From Dentipellis sp. KUC8613 (Eukaryota; Basidiomycota; Agaricomycetes; Russulales; Hericiaceae), in NCBI GenBank assembly GCA_002286715.1, contig NSJX01000011.1:318106-382105 (forward strand): DNA of 64,000 nt, read 5' to 3'. Of the stretch, positions 24,499 through 36,245 are shown in pieces. Each line of letters begins with the position of its first letter. Position 1 is the stretch's first letter. Under the pieces are notes generated by a model, which saw nothing but the letters and a program-made list of their open reading frames with translations, did no database searches and was not told where the DNA came from. The position numbers and the translations under genes were made by a program.

Positions 24499-25289
24499 GG
24501 TCTGTGAAACGATGACAGATGCGATATCTGCCATGGCGATATCGCCTCCAGGTTATATACATGTTACCTCGCACCTTCGTTCCCAGCAAACAGAAGCCCG
24601 GCGGATGTGGAAGTGCAGTTGCCTAAAATGAGCACGCCCACACCTCGACAAGGAGTTACAGTCGACACATCCTCTCCAGCTGCATTTGACTGAACTGAAA
24701 CCCCACTAATCAGCATGTCATACTTCAGCAGCTCCAATGCTACTATGGAGCAATGTTTTCAAAAGGTACGAGCAAACGAGAATATCAACCGTTCACGTTT
24801 CAAATTTAGGGTACCATTTGCGATCGGGTGGTACGTCGGTGAGTTGATATTGAGGAATCATTGATCGGTGTTTTCTCTACTGTCCAAGACATTGCTTTGC
24901 CAGTGAGTGTCGACGGGACCACCGTACGAGACCGAGACCGACTCTCAGGGTGACTGAGGAATATATTCCGGGCAGCGGTCCGGTCGACCAAAGCGTCGTC
25001 CGGCAAGAAGGATAGCCGTGCCGACGAGCGCTTAGCTGCATGCATGGTATGGCACTTCTCATACGGTTGATCAGTCGTTGCGGTGTCGTACGCATGCACC
25101 CACTCGGTTCAATACACGTCTCGCGGTTTCCTCGGGGGTGACCAGCCTTCCGACGTCGACTCTAAAAACCCTGGATACTTCCATTTCCCGCCCTTACCGT
25201 ATCCCAATTTTGAAGAACAAAGGCTACGACTGCGAAGAAGCTTCGCGTGGTAGGATAGAAGCACGGCTTGCTGATTTCCACCGGAAGCC
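24499..25289. other. Divergent intergenic region
   Basis: About 790 bp between outward-reading genes. A short plus-strand reading near 24717-25012 (MSYFSSSNATMEQCFQKGTI..., with splice-like GTACGA/TTTAG and GTGAGT/GCCAG signals) could be a small spliced gene, but nothing else supports it. Confidence 0.45.
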
Positions 25290-27006
25290 ATGGGTTCTGT
25301 CTTGAGCTTCGGCGTCCTTATGTTCGTGGCTCAAACGCCCCGGACCTATTTCACTGCGAGTCCCGCTTCCCTCAGGCTGAAGAAAGGCCGTCAAGCTACA
25401 AACATTCGTGCCTTCGTGGAATCCAGCTGTCCGAGTCTATTCGCCAAATTCCGATCTGCTTGGTGGTTAACTGGGTGAGAGACATGCTGAATCCACGTTG
25501 AGTGAGCACTGACACAAACGCGCTTTGAAGGGGTCATTTACAAACTTTATACTCTGTCGTCGGTGATTTCTCTAAGGTCGATCAAGTCGTTTATGACAGG
25601 TAGGCGTCTGAGAAGATCTAGAAAGAAGGGAGCTTATCTGGAACACCTCAGGAAGCTATTGAAATTGAAGGACGGGGGCACATTGTAAGCACTTCTCCCG
25701 CACGTGGATAGCCTGCATCTTTTCTGACGTTTCGCAAGAGGGCTGGATTTCACGCCTCCTGCAAGCGAACGCAGCGTTGATGACGACACGCCCATCGTTG
25801 TCGTTTTACACGGCTTGAGTGGAGGTGATTCAAATTCTAGTAAATAACAATGCGCACGTCTATCTTACAAGATCGTAGGGTCCCACGAATCATACGTACG
25901 GGCAATCTTAGCGCCGGCTATTACTCCAGTAAATGAAGGCGGTCTAGGATATCGTGCTGTTGTTGTGAATTTCCGCGGCTGTAAGCCTACAGCATATTTG
26001 GCAGGCACTTCGAACTCACCACTCTTCTCGCAGGCGCCGGCGTTCCATTGACCTCGCCTCAATTGTATTCTGCAGGACACACCGACGACATCCGACAAGC
26101 CGTCTGGTATATATCCCATCTATACCCCAAAGCGCCTTTGCTTGGAGTAGGCTTTTCGCTTGGAGCAAATGTGTTGGCAAGATACCTTGCTCAGGAGGGC
26201 GAAAATTCTCGGTTAGTTGCTGGCTGCGTGTTGGGTTGCGTGAGTGTCTTGTTGCGCTAGTTGCAACTTCGCTAATGTGATTCGACAGCCATGGAATCTA
26301 GTCAAAAACAGCGAGGCGTAGGTGTACTCCAGTCCTTGAGGGAGCTTCGGCACTGATTACGGGTAACAGACTGGAATCAGGCTGGTTGTCGAGACATGTC
26401 TACTCGCGAGGCATGGCATCCAACCTCAAACGGCTAATCAGCCGCCATGTCTCTGCTATCTCACAGTTCCCCGATTCCTCGCTGGGGCAACAGACGCCGA
26501 AAGTTCTCTCGACCAAGAGCATGACCCTAGTTGACTTTGACAACGCGATCACCAGAGTCGCGGGTGGTTCATCTCCCCCGTTCCCATTCCCGAGTGCATG
26601 GGATTACTACAAATGGGCGTCCAGTGATCAATTGCTGGCCAAAGTCAGGGTCCCATTATTGTCGATCAATGCCGATGACGACCCCATCGTCAACGAAGTG
26701 CCCGTAGATGCTGCCGACAATGGGTGGGTGGTCATGGTCATGACAAGAGGAGGCGGACATCTGGGCTGGTTCGAACTACGGGACTCGGCTCGCCACCCAA
26801 GAAGGTGGGTCAGCAAGCCGGTGATAGAATGGCTCAAGGCGTGCGGGGAGAACCTTTACGTCGATACTGAGAAAGCTGTACCTTTCCGTGACGCAGACGG
26901 GTGGTTAGTCGGGGCTGGAAATGAGCATCTTGGCTGCCGAGAGGCCGGAAGCGGGGGCATGGTAGAAGGTGCAGAGAGCGAGGAAGGGATGCTCGCTGGG
27001 CTGTAG
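25290..27006 (+). CDS. Alpha/beta hydrolase, EMB8/YheT/YMR210W family
   Basis: Serine hydrolase related to yeast YMR210W (acylglycerol lipase/ethanol acyltransferase group). It starts MGSVLSFGVLMFV, a hydrophobic stretch that may anchor it. The exon 1/2 join (25474 to 25531) restores WLTGGHLQTLYSVVGDF, the family's G-HLQT box. Next come the oxyanion region VVLHGLSGGSHESY, NFRGCAGVPLTS, the nucleophile elbow GVGFSLGANVLARYL (G-x-S-x-G with Ser), NADDDPIV with the acid, and RGGGHLGWFE with the catalytic His. Stop TAG at 27004-27006. Acceptor choices at introns 2-4 were set by these motifs. The last 60 residues are Gly/Glu-rich and unique. Convergent with the RWD gene. Confidence 0.88.
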
Positions 27007-27208
27007 TAGCCTGAGGAGACATACATCTTAGATTGATTATAATTAGAGCTAGAGGAGGCAACCGGCCTACATTGGATACTCATCTAGCAACATCTAGCGG
27101 TTGGATCGTACAATGCCCTTCGATATATAGGCTGTTAGCAAGGCTACACGACGTCGGCAGGTGCAACGCGTCAAATACAAAACTTATTACTACAGATGTA
27201 GAGGGCGC

Positions 27209-28251
27209 CTAGTCACTGTCACTGAAGTGTATGCGATCTTCTTCATCTTCATCTTCGTCGGCTCTTGTCCTCTCATACTGACTCACGTCCACCGAAACCG
27301 TACCCTCTTCGACCAGAGCATCGTCCTCGAGGTCCTTGTCCCGCTCGAACAGCTGTCGACCTGTATATAGGGAAGTCAAATGATGAACCAAGCATGTATC
27401 GGAACACGCACCCGACAAACGCAAGTTGGACTTTTTGTATTCTTCTCTTTCCTTCGGCGTAAGAGCTTTGAGCTTCTCCTCCTCTTCACGCTGTTTTCGC
27501 AAAGCCGTCTCCTTGTCGAATTTGACTTTCCATGCCAGGAAAGATTCAGGCGTGACTGGTGTGCCTCTAGTACGAGCCTCCTCGGCCTGGAGCGCAGAAA
27601 TAAGATGAAGTTCACGAGACGATCGGCCATCGTACCTCCAAGGCCTTCTTCTCCTTCTCCATGGCCTCTTGCTTTCTGTGCTCCTCCCTCGCGCGTATGA
27701 GATCGGAAAGTTGCTCCCGCAGATGGGAGACGATAGTAAAGGTCATGGCCATGCCAAGATTCTCTTCGCCCTAGCCCAACGAACACTCAATAAGGTTAAC
27801 ATTGGATAGTAGGGCGGAAGACGACCTACAACAACGCGCATGCCATCCAGGAGCCCAGAAGCTTCATTATCCTCTAGCTCGCCCTCAATTGCCTCCAGCT
27901 CCATGGACGGAAGGGCGTCCGGGTATTCATCCGGGTACTGCACAGTTAATTCCAGTTTCACTGGTCGGCAATGCGTAAGTGGAAAGCCGCGATGGTTGAC
28001 AACGGGGAACACACGTGTGTCGCCATCATCTGGTGGATCCTCCGGCTCTACATAGATCTTGATATCCCTTTCGGATAACTCTTAGTATGAGCCTCAGTTT
28101 CAGGAAAGCATGAAAGGTGCCCATAGTATTACGGACTGGTAAATTCATCGGAGTAAATCGATTCCAAGACCTGGGGCAAATAAGTGAAAATTCGGAGATC
28201 CAAGTGTGCGCCGCTTACCTCGAATTCCTCTAATAGGACGTCGGAGGACAT
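27209..28251 (-). CDS. GIR2: RWD-domain protein, Gir2/RWDD1-like
   Basis: Fungal Gir2 binds Gcn1 and the Rbg2 GTPase and tunes Gcn2-dependent translational control. The protein starts MSSDVLLEEFE, then intron, then VLESIYSDEFT, the normal RWD opening. The RWD hallmark YPDEYPDALP (YPxxxP) follows in exon 3, then a turn region with SGLLDGMRVVVG and the EENLGMAMTFTIVSHLRE helix. The C-terminal half is a charged helix (EEHRKQEAMEKEKKALEAEE) with LTPKEREEYKKSNLRLSGRQLF and an acidic end rich in D and E, closing FSDSD. First exon 28219-28251 is only 33 nt. It is divergent from the bS21m gene with about 138 bp between start codons. Confidence 0.88.
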
Positions 28252-28389
28252 GGCTGCGGCAAGGGGAGGGGAGTGGCGTCCAAGGTCGGAGCCAGTAAGA
28301 CGCGAGGCGTAGCGGGCGCTGGGCGCGGCAGTCGGCGGGCGGCATTCCCACCCTCGTTCACCTCCTTCCTCTCACTCGGTTCAGACACC
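28252..28389. promoter_or_regulatory. Compact bidirectional promoter, GIR2 / MRP21
   Basis: Only 138 bp separate the two outward start codons. It must carry the core elements of both genes. It is GC-rich and has no evident TATA box. Confidence 0.55.
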
Positions 28390-29005
28390 ATGCAGGCACT
28401 CGTTGCTCGTGCAGCTGGCGCACTTGGCAGCTCTGCTACCGCTGCATTCGCGTCCTCTTCGTTCCGTGCCTCGGCTTCTTTCTCTCTGAACCGCTTGTTT
28501 GCCACGAAGCCAGGCAGTCCTCAGGATTCCGTCAACTGGAGTGTCCTTGATACCACCTATGACGCCCAGCGGACCGAAAGAACCACTCAATACGTGAAGA
28601 GTGCTGAGGAGCGATGGGAACAGAGGAGCAAGAATGTCGTCGCCAGTTTACTGCCTCCCGGCAACGCCTACGCAGGTATGGTGCAAACTTCATTCGGCGC
28701 GCATACGCGACTCAAATGAATGTTCAGGGCGGAGCGTGGAGGTCAAGAATGGCGCCGTGACGGATGCTCTGAGAAGACTCCAAGCTACTTTGATGCGCAA
28801 CCGGGTACACCAAGAACTCAGGATGACTGCTCGTCATGAAAAGAAAGGAGTCAAGAGGAGGAGGTTGCGGAGCCAGCGCTGGAGGCGGCGCTTCGCTCAT
28901 GAGGTAAAGGCCCATGTACCTTCGTACTCATCTCACATTAACCGAGTGTCACAGGTTCGCAAAAAGGTGCAGCTGGTGAACGCGATCCGTGCTCGCGGTG
29001 CATGA
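28390..29005 (+). CDS. MRP21: Mitochondrial small-subunit ribosomal protein bS21m
   Basis: Mitochondrial homologue of bacterial S21. Exons 28390-28675, 28728-28903 and 28955-29005 give 170 residues. The N-terminus (MQALVARAAGALGSSATAAF, rich in A, S and R, no acidic residues) is a good mitochondrial presequence. The S21 core is in exons 2-3: GRSVEVKNGAVTDALRRLQA, then basic KKGVKRRRLRSQRWRRRFAHE and KKVQLVNAIRARGA. It is longer than bacterial S21 because of the presequence and an 80-residue linker, as in other fungal MRP21 proteins. Confidence 0.88.
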
Positions 29006-29818
29006 CAGTGTCGGTTATACTCACCTTAATACTATTTTACACTCCTCTTGCGGTCCGTCTCTCCTGAGTGGATCGGCCTGGCGGCGTCGGAGACGCGCAC
29101 AGCCCGACGGTACCCTTGTGATGTGTGTGCGAAGGAGAAGAGAACGGCTGAGGTGAGTCTTGAAATGCCATCCGTCTACCTGTACGCTTTACAGATACCT
29201 TGGCAGCAATCATTGCCCTAGTGTGGGTAAACTTTAAGCTTTGCTTGACCACCAGGCAGTTCGCATGGAGTTTGCTCGTTGGATGTTGGCTTCAACCTCC
29301 TGGCATTCTGAAATCTCTTAACGCCGGTGTGCCTGCTTCCACGCTCAGAAATCTCGATGTACCTGCGCGTTGGCTTTTATCGCTCCATCCATCAGGTTCC
29401 AGAGGCACGTTGGCCTTGGTCCGGCGCCTCATGCGCTACACGATGTAGGCCTACACCACGATGCATGCCGTACCCCATCGCTGTCAGACAAGTTTCGCCT
29501 CATAATAACTCGGTGTGCGCATGTCCGGACGACGTCGGGTGCCAGGGAGGTCCTTCGGTGCCCTCTTCCATGCCTCGCAATGCTTGATCGACCCTCACTT
29601 GAGCCGTCTAGGCGCATTCGACGGCCAGACGTCGCACTGTGGGTGGAAATAGGGGTTTGTCGTTGAGGCAAAATTTGATCGACTTGGTCAGACGGGAGAA
29701 TTTTGGATGCCTGCAGTCGTGTGTTCTTCGTGCGCCTCCCCCCTCTTTTCATCAGAGGGCTCAATGGGCGGTCGGCTGCGACCCCGCGAGGCGGCACGAT
29801 ACGGCAGCCGGTTGCAAG
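29006..29818. other. Intergenic
   Basis: About 810 bp upstream of the Cys-rich gene. Short open frames occur on both strands, none with splice structure or similarity I recognise. Confidence 0.55.
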
Positions 29819-30438
29819 ATGCCTCGAAAAGGTAAGAGATTATCCCAGATTATATTGTCCCCAGCGTGCCATGGATTTAAGCGTGGATCCACTCCGCTGG
29901 AAATGGTCTGGACACTGTAGGCGTGTCTGCAATCGAAGAACGACTCGCGCGACCGGCGTTGCACCTTAGCGTTCTTGGAGATGGAAGACGGCACTATAAG
30001 AAAGTCGTCCGGGGTAACAAATTTTCGGTAAGCTGTTCGACTTCTATCTCCCCGTCTCTGGGCTTCTACGACGAGCGCAACATGTGTCATAATGTGAGCC
30101 TTGAGCCGGCCTCAGACGACATCGAGTTCTAATTTTTGTCCCAGATTATCGACGGGCGTTTCCATACCCACTGTGGTCATTTCGTATCAATGTCCACGCG
30201 CCTTCAAGATTGTCTTCGGCCGAATTGTATATTCAGCAGAAGGCATGCTCATCCAACTGGTCAGTTGATTCTAGACGCTCTTCGCTATATTTCTCGTTTG
30301 ACCGGGGATGTAGGATGCAAACCGGGAGAGTGTATCAGGATGATGGCTTTGCCCGTCCGTAATCCGATACGAATCAGCGAAACCAAATGCGGAGATTGCC
30401 TCCGTGAAGTACGAGAGGCCATTCGCGGGATGCCATGA
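29819..30438 (+). CDS. Small Cys-rich protein, family A
   Basis: Four exons (29819-29831, 29921-30027, 30145-30259, 30314-30438) sum in frame to 119 residues. The N-terminus MPRKGVSAIEERLARPALHL is followed by a basic HYKKVVRGNKFS segment. The C-terminal half has a fixed cysteine frame: CGH-x10-C-x4-C-x11-C-x4-C, then 18 residues and C-x2-C (KCGDC). This is probably a zinc-binding or disulfide module. There is no signal peptide, so zinc binding in the nucleus or cytosol is more likely. The same frame occurs in the minus-strand gene at 35732-36245. I recall similar uncharacterised proteins from Agaricomycetes; no function is known to me. Confidence 0.65.
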
Positions 30439-31205
30439 CATCGGTCATTGCGTTGAGGCGGCAGGTTGCGACGTTATTTAAGGGTGCTGGTGTCGGCGTT
30501 TGAGCTGGGCATTTGACTGCTACGGACATCATTACTTATACCTACCTATGCTATAGTATACAGCTAGTTTCCTAACTCTGGTTTCCTATCATTATTCCCC
30601 ACTGTTCTATGACTTCTGGCCCTGACGTCGACTAGGATACAAAATAATGCTTGGCAGCCCGTTGTCAGTCCCGGAGTCTCTCTACGATTGTCGGCTATGT
30701 CGACTACCCTACCCGGTGAGCGACGAGATTCCTTCAGTGCTCTGCGTATTTTTGTGCTAACCATACAGTCTTTTGAGAAGTTGCTATTGACCAGGGCCAC
30801 GGGCCGCTGTTGTTCACGTACGTAATCCAAACCCATCGGCGCAACCGTGTCTCGCAGCGTCTTTACACCCAGCGCTCTTCCAACTTCAATTGCAATTGTC
30901 ATCGTACCGTCTGCTTCACACGTCTCCTATACCCTCCCAACAGCTTATTGTGGACCCATCGGCCACTTTAGGCTGTGTTTGCAACGGACTGATATCAGTC
31001 CGCTTTGGGAACAAGGTGCGTCGATTATGAAGGTTTGCAGAACAATAGACCAGGTCAGAAGAGGAATGTGTTGTGCGTTGCCTCTCTGCAGTGGCTGTGG
31101 GATGTGAAAGGGGTATAAAGAATCATGGGCCCACGCAGGTACGTTTGACCGTTCACGTTTACCTGCCTCACTCTCTGCTTTCTGGAAAAGCCCGCCAACC
31201 TGATC
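30439..31205. other. Intergenic
   Basis: About 770 bp. Open frames on both strands (30564-30902 minus, 30847-31107 plus, 30945-31343 minus) overlap each other and lack family motifs. I see no supported gene. Confidence 0.5.
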
Positions 31206-32815
31206 ATGGACCACCAATTTCCTGGCGCACTCGGAGAACCCGCAACTGCGAATCTGAGAACATATATCTCGCAAGCAACGCTTCCTGCTTTGAAACTGGC
31301 TGCATGCGCACCTCCAGTACCACCTCCGGGCCACAAGAGCCATGCGAACGTCCTGTCCCCGCGTTTAAACAAGGATAGACGGTTACACACGATGTTCCAG
31401 TTAGATATGAAAGAGGACGAAATCCTGGCGTGTAGGTCTCCTACGCTTTACTCGTGTCAGTAGAATGGCCTTGACACTCTGCAGTTCTCGACGGTATAGT
31501 GCCTAAGGAACCCGTTGACGAAGACGATGAAGACCCTCACACCGGAGAAAGGCTGTCAGTCCCGTGTAATCCTGGGTTTTCTATTCCATATCCGACTCTG
31601 CCCGCCGCCAGGACTCTAGACAGGTGAGTGATTGCTGCTGCGTACAGTTGGGGCTTTCGTATGACGACATCGCTTCCGCAGGATTGTTTCTTGGTTTGAT
31701 TATCTACCGTTTGAGACAGTACAACGCGTCCTTCACCTCATATATCCTCCTTCTCGATCATGGTCATTGCTTTTACACGATGGAGATGAAGATAAAGACT
31801 TGCTCCGATATTTCACTTGGACAGAAAACATGCCGAAGCACGAAAACTACTTTGGTCGCCCAAAGGTTGCCGCCGTCGTCATTGTGCAGCCTCCCTGGAT
31901 ACTCTCTGAGCTTGACCTCGACCATTTCGCAAGCTGTATGTCGGTATGTGGCCATCTTGCCGTTCACGAGTTCTAGTCGGCTGAAGCCTAACAGTTCCCC
32001 TCGCAAAATGCATATGGCACGGCAACCTTGCACGGCAAAGAACGGCTGTGGGCGAAGGTATTTGACCTTTGCAGAGCCAATAACTGTCGTTATTTTATCG
32101 TCTCAAACTATTCGGGATGGGTCATAGGTGCATTCACTAAAGGTGTGTGCTCCATATACCGTTACTCGACCGAATCCTAAGTCGAAGGTACAGCATGGAG
32201 CAGAGCCTTCCAGTCGCGGATATACTTCTTCGATGAGACGAAACCAAGTGTTTTGGAATGCCTCACATACTGGCTGACTTCTTCGATCGGAATAGCTGGC
32301 GGGTTTGCAATTCCCACTGTAAGTATCACTTCCTCAATCCTCTGCTCGCACGTCGGTCTACAAAGCTCACACTTCGTTGACAGGCTCCAGAACCTTATAT
32401 CAGTGTCCAACCGCCTCAGGTTGTGCAAGATCTAGATGACATGACGGAGCACGCCTCTGAATCGACTTGGGCAGGAAAGAGTGACGGTAAGTACATAATA
32501 CGAAGATGCTCGTCAAACGATCTCACCAAAAATCTACCAGAAGCACCATCTTCTGCCGGTGTGTACGGCGGTGCTGTTTCTACTGATGGCTTACCACCTC
32601 CATGGGCACCCATATATCGGAAACCTAGCATAGCGCAAATGCAACAGAAGGACTTCTTTATACACGACTGGAACAACTCGGTTCCCAGCAACGAGCCATT
32701 CGCGGTGCAAAGCAATGCTGGTGGGAGTATGACACTGTCTCACTGGTCTTCCGATACGACGGTGCAAAAAGCTTCTACAGTGCACGCATACGGTGGCTCG
32801 TGGCTCACTCCGTGA
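31206..32815 (+). CDS. Basidiomycete-specific protein of unknown function
   Basis: Multi-exon gene starting MDHQFPGALGEPATANLRTY. The spliced reading contains the motifs FLDGIVPKEPVDEDDEDPHTGERLTLDRIVSWF..., RYFTWTENMPKHENYFGRP, VVIVQPPWILSELDLDHF, GKERLWAKVFDLCRANNCRY with FIVSNYSGWVIGAF, and PSVLECLTYWLTSSIGIAGG with FAIPT. I recognise this layout as a family common in mushroom-forming fungi, with no known function. A 12-nt exon at 31612-31623 joins GERL to DRIVSW. The last part (APEPYISVQPPQVV..., then a Ser/Pro-rich tail ending SWLTP) is less certain, because a donor at about 32487 may or may not be used. It converges with the cyclin gene. Confidence 0.7.
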
Positions 32816-32950
32816 CCGGGCATGGCTCTATCCAACTCTCCGCGATGACATGTTTCAATTTATCCAGTATTATATCGACCTAGTGTACACTACAGGCGGC
32901 AATGCCAATCTGACGAGTCAGTCACTGTTTTCCAAGTAGATGGGAGACTG

Positions 32951-34349
32951 CTATGAGTCCGTCTGCCGCTGTTCCTCGGCTGTACGATCGTCAGTGGTAG
33001 TATGAGAGAGCGCTTTCGCAGGCGTACTGCCTCCGCGCGTGGAGTCGGGCGTACGGCCGTTGACGTCTGGCTCTGCAGGTGGGTGATGAGTTGGAGCTTC
33101 GTTAGATGGTGCATGAACTGCCTCCGGAAGACGATATAGCGAGAACGGTAACGTCGACATGACAGGAGAAGCCACCTGAGAACATTATAAGACCTTGAGT
33201 ACGCAATCAAACTGGCATGACTTACAGATGCTAGCTTCCCGAGATGATCCACAAGGTGCTGAGCGTCCTGGAAGCGGTAGAACTCGAGAAGTATCGTGAG
33301 GGAATCTAGATAGGCGATCAATGAGTCCGCTTCGTCCGCTTCGAGAAAAGTATTGATGATTACCTCTGACGCAGGCAAGCTCTTCTTGGCTCAATCCGAA
33401 GAACTCGATCGCAAAGCGCGTCCTATCAGGAGACGCGGGTTTGTGTGTAGGCGGGGTGGGCAATGAGGCGGAGGGAGGTGAAAGGGAGGTGCGTGCTTCC
33501 AGCGACAATGAATGCGGTCCATCGGCGATATGTTGAGCGAGGATGTAACAAGCACTGGCGATCACTTTTGGTGGATACAGAACGCATAAAGGCGTGCGAA
33601 AGCTAGACAGATCCTTTAGTGTGCGGGCAGGTGAATAGCAGTGATAACGCCACTGACGAATCATGGGCTATGCTCCAGGCATAATCTTCAATAGTCGGAT
33701 CAGATTCCTGCGCCTCAAAGAGATCGACGAGGTCGGCATGAGGGCTATCGACGACGAAGTCAAAGCACAGCGCCTCGAGTAACACCTCTTCTGTCAGTAA
33801 AATTGCATGAGCGGCGTCGTCTATACGCTGCCATCGACGTCTTCAGTAGCTGCGGCTTTCAAGACACATATGTTTGCTTACTTGACCTGTCTCTGGTATG
33901 TCTCGAACGTTCGTGTTCGCGACCTTGGCGCAATATACTCTCGCAACATCCCGTAGTTTTCGTCCGCATTCTTCTGTCTTAGTAGCAAGAAAGATGCAAG
34001 AAGCTGCAACATCCTGGGCTCTTTGTCAGTGTAAGGATGAGCCCACTGTTTGCTTCTGCTCGAACCTGACGGTGGTAATCCTCCATGGAATAGCGCATAA
34101 AGAAGCGGTGGAACCAGGTTGCAGCTGTGAAGATACCGGGGATATGTCTAGACCAACAGTTGGACACATAGCGAAGCGATCATGAAGAAAGGATAATTAC
34201 AGTCCGATGGATCCACCCAAACGAAACAAGAATTCAATTCCTCTCGCTCGGTCGTACATTTCGTCTTCAAGTGATCTTTCCAGCGCGGTGGGTGTTTTCC
34301 GGAGGTCGCCGATAGGGAAGAGCCATTGAGACGACATATTAGGGACCAT
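32951..34349 (-). CDS. Cyclin, Ctk2/cyclin K type
   Basis: Regulatory cyclin of a transcriptional CDK (CTD kinase I or P-TEFb-like). It starts MVPNMSSQWLFPIGDLRKTP, the usual cyclin K/T opening with W and a P-x-x-DL motif. First cyclin fold: YDRARGIEFLFRLGGSIGL joined to HIPGIFTAATWFHRFFMRYS, then a DVAASCIFLATKTEECG-type block decoded across introns near 33860-34000. The second fold includes LLEALCFDFVVDSPHADLVDLF, PLCVLYPPKVIASACYILAQ and RFAIEFFGLSQEELA. A Ser/Thr/Pro-rich tail ends EEQRQTDS. Several introns; junctions approximate. Which kinase it partners is inferred from family only. Confidence 0.82.
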
Positions 34350-35731
34350 GATACGGCGTAGTATAGGAAATGCAGCAAGATGCAGAGTTGGGAGACGAGG
34401 AAAGTACCATTGGTCGTAACACCAGCTGAGGACACCGCCCGGCGCCAATGCGACGAGACACCCGAAAGGGATCACGTGGAGTGATATGCTATATTTGGTA
34501 AGTATGTTTGCAGCCAGGCGCTTCCCCGCAGTTTCTTCGCAGTCGTGTGTCCTCACGCCCACTCCGTCAGTCGGCTCTTGCACGATGGCTGACTTCCACC
34601 GAAGGAGCATGCCGACATCTTCGCTCAAACACTCATGATGATAAGTAGCGCTTATTGCATTGAACCATTGTGCATTTTTACAGATCCTTCCCGATTCTTC
34701 TGAGCTCGAGGACCTGGCCAACTGATAGTAACCCACCTGCTCATCCTGGAGGGTACAGGAACGGGAGACGGAGATGCCGTCACGATATGGTCATAGTTCT
34801 GATTTGTCCTTGGTATCATCTGCCCTCCAAAATATAGCAAGCTTGCCTCCTGCCGCCGATGATGGCACCTTGCGGCTTCTCCGTGGTCTACCCGATGCGT
34901 AGTGGTGCTTGCTGCTATCTTTCCTTGGTATGCTTGTATTTTTTCTCATAGCGTCCGGAGCGCTTAGAGATAACCCCGATTATTTTTTGGTTCCGCTATT
35001 CTATGGAAGGCCGTGAGCGGCTGAATGCAAAGCAGTATGCAGGGCAACTTTCACCGCTGCATGTCCGGTATGACATTGTGCTATTGTCGGTACGTGCGAA
35101 GGTCATATTTTTGCAAGGGACAGCAGACCTGACGAGATATCGGCGTCGGACCAAGTTCGGTTATTTGCGAGCTTTTGGGAACTCCGCTCTCGTTGACGCA
35201 CGTCGAAAGGCAACGGCTTGCTATCGGCAAGACCACGATGTAGAACCGGCCCCTGACTTTGCCTTGACTGGTGACGCGCAGCGACTGGCAGCAAATCTCA
35301 CCGCTCATCGTGGGATTCATTTGACACAGCGCTTATCCCGGAACCTATGCCGTTCGAAAGAAGATCGTCACATCTATCGCGCTGCAACGAAGTGGCCGCT
35401 GGTACTGATACCGCGACCGTCACAGTCGAGCGACTAATGTGTCCTTCAAGAACAGACTTTGCGTGCGCGCGGCTCGATTGAGCAACCATGTTTTGCTTCC
35501 CGCCTGAGATGCAGCTTCTTAACATGTGTTTGCGTTAATCCCCGCTCGAGCTCGCTATGTCCGAGAACGACGTATGACCATAGAACATATACAGAAGCCG
35601 CAGCTATCATCCACCGTCTACATGTTGTACAAATTATGGATATAGTCATCCCAATCTAAGCCGTCTTCAAACCCCGTCGACACAAGCATACATACTCTAC
35701 ATCTCCTGACGTGGCGGTGTGAAAGGTGTGC
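34350..35731. other. Long intergenic region
   Basis: Nearly 1.4 kb upstream of the cyclin and downstream of the second Cys-rich gene. A plus-strand open frame at 35003-35437 (144 codons) and minus-strand frames at 34435-34736 are present but show no motif, splice signals or biased codons. No gene supported. Confidence 0.5.
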
Positions 35732-36245
35732 TTAGCGAGCTAAGCCATTCTGAATGCACGCAGGGCAATAGCTATCAATCTGGGGATCTAGCCCGACAAT
35801 TTCAAGATCAGCGTGGGAACGTCTGGAGGAGGATAGCTTACTATAGTTCTGAGGATGGTGGCGGCTGCGGCGAGGCAGAGCGGTACCGCAATGAGTATGG
35901 CAGCGGGACCCACAAATATATGGCGTACAATTGGAAACACGTCTGCGTGCACTGCGGCGGGACGCAGTCAGGAGGGTGGCTGGGGCTGAACTTGCACCAG
36001 CGACTATCACAGGTGATCTGAAAGACAGTCAGCACGACGGGCATACAGGTACAAGCTCCCCGAGCTAACCAATTCTTCGGGCTGAGCAGAAAATGAGTCA
36101 GATGCGTCGGTTAGTGTACTAACAAACGTACGAGGTCATATTCGTGACCGCAGCGACGATAAGTGTTGAGGACGCTGTATGGGAGGTGGTTGAGTGGGAG
36201 CAATGACTACGGCGAGAGGTGCACAAACCGGCGCCAGTGACACAT
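35732..36245 (-). CDS. Small Cys-rich protein, family A paralogue
   Basis: Five small exons (36229-36245, 36132-36174, 36070-36081, 35929-36017, 35732-35822) with canonical GT-AG introns sum to 252 nt, 83 residues plus stop. The start MCHWRRVLNTYRRCGHEYDL leads into CGH-x10-C-x4-C-x9-C-x4-C, continuing with an extra CTQTC and ending in SYCPAC (C-x2-C). The 10- and 4-residue spacings equal those of the gene at 29819-30438. Exon 3 is a 12-nt microexon coding PEEL. A TTTAAAAGG motif lies about 50 bp upstream. Function unknown; a zinc-binding role is an inference from the CGH and C-x2-C motifs. Confidence 0.65.

Noticed and set aside
35003..35437. 144-codon plus-strand frame
   Set aside because: No family similarity, no codon bias like the neighbours, and no promoter or splice signals.
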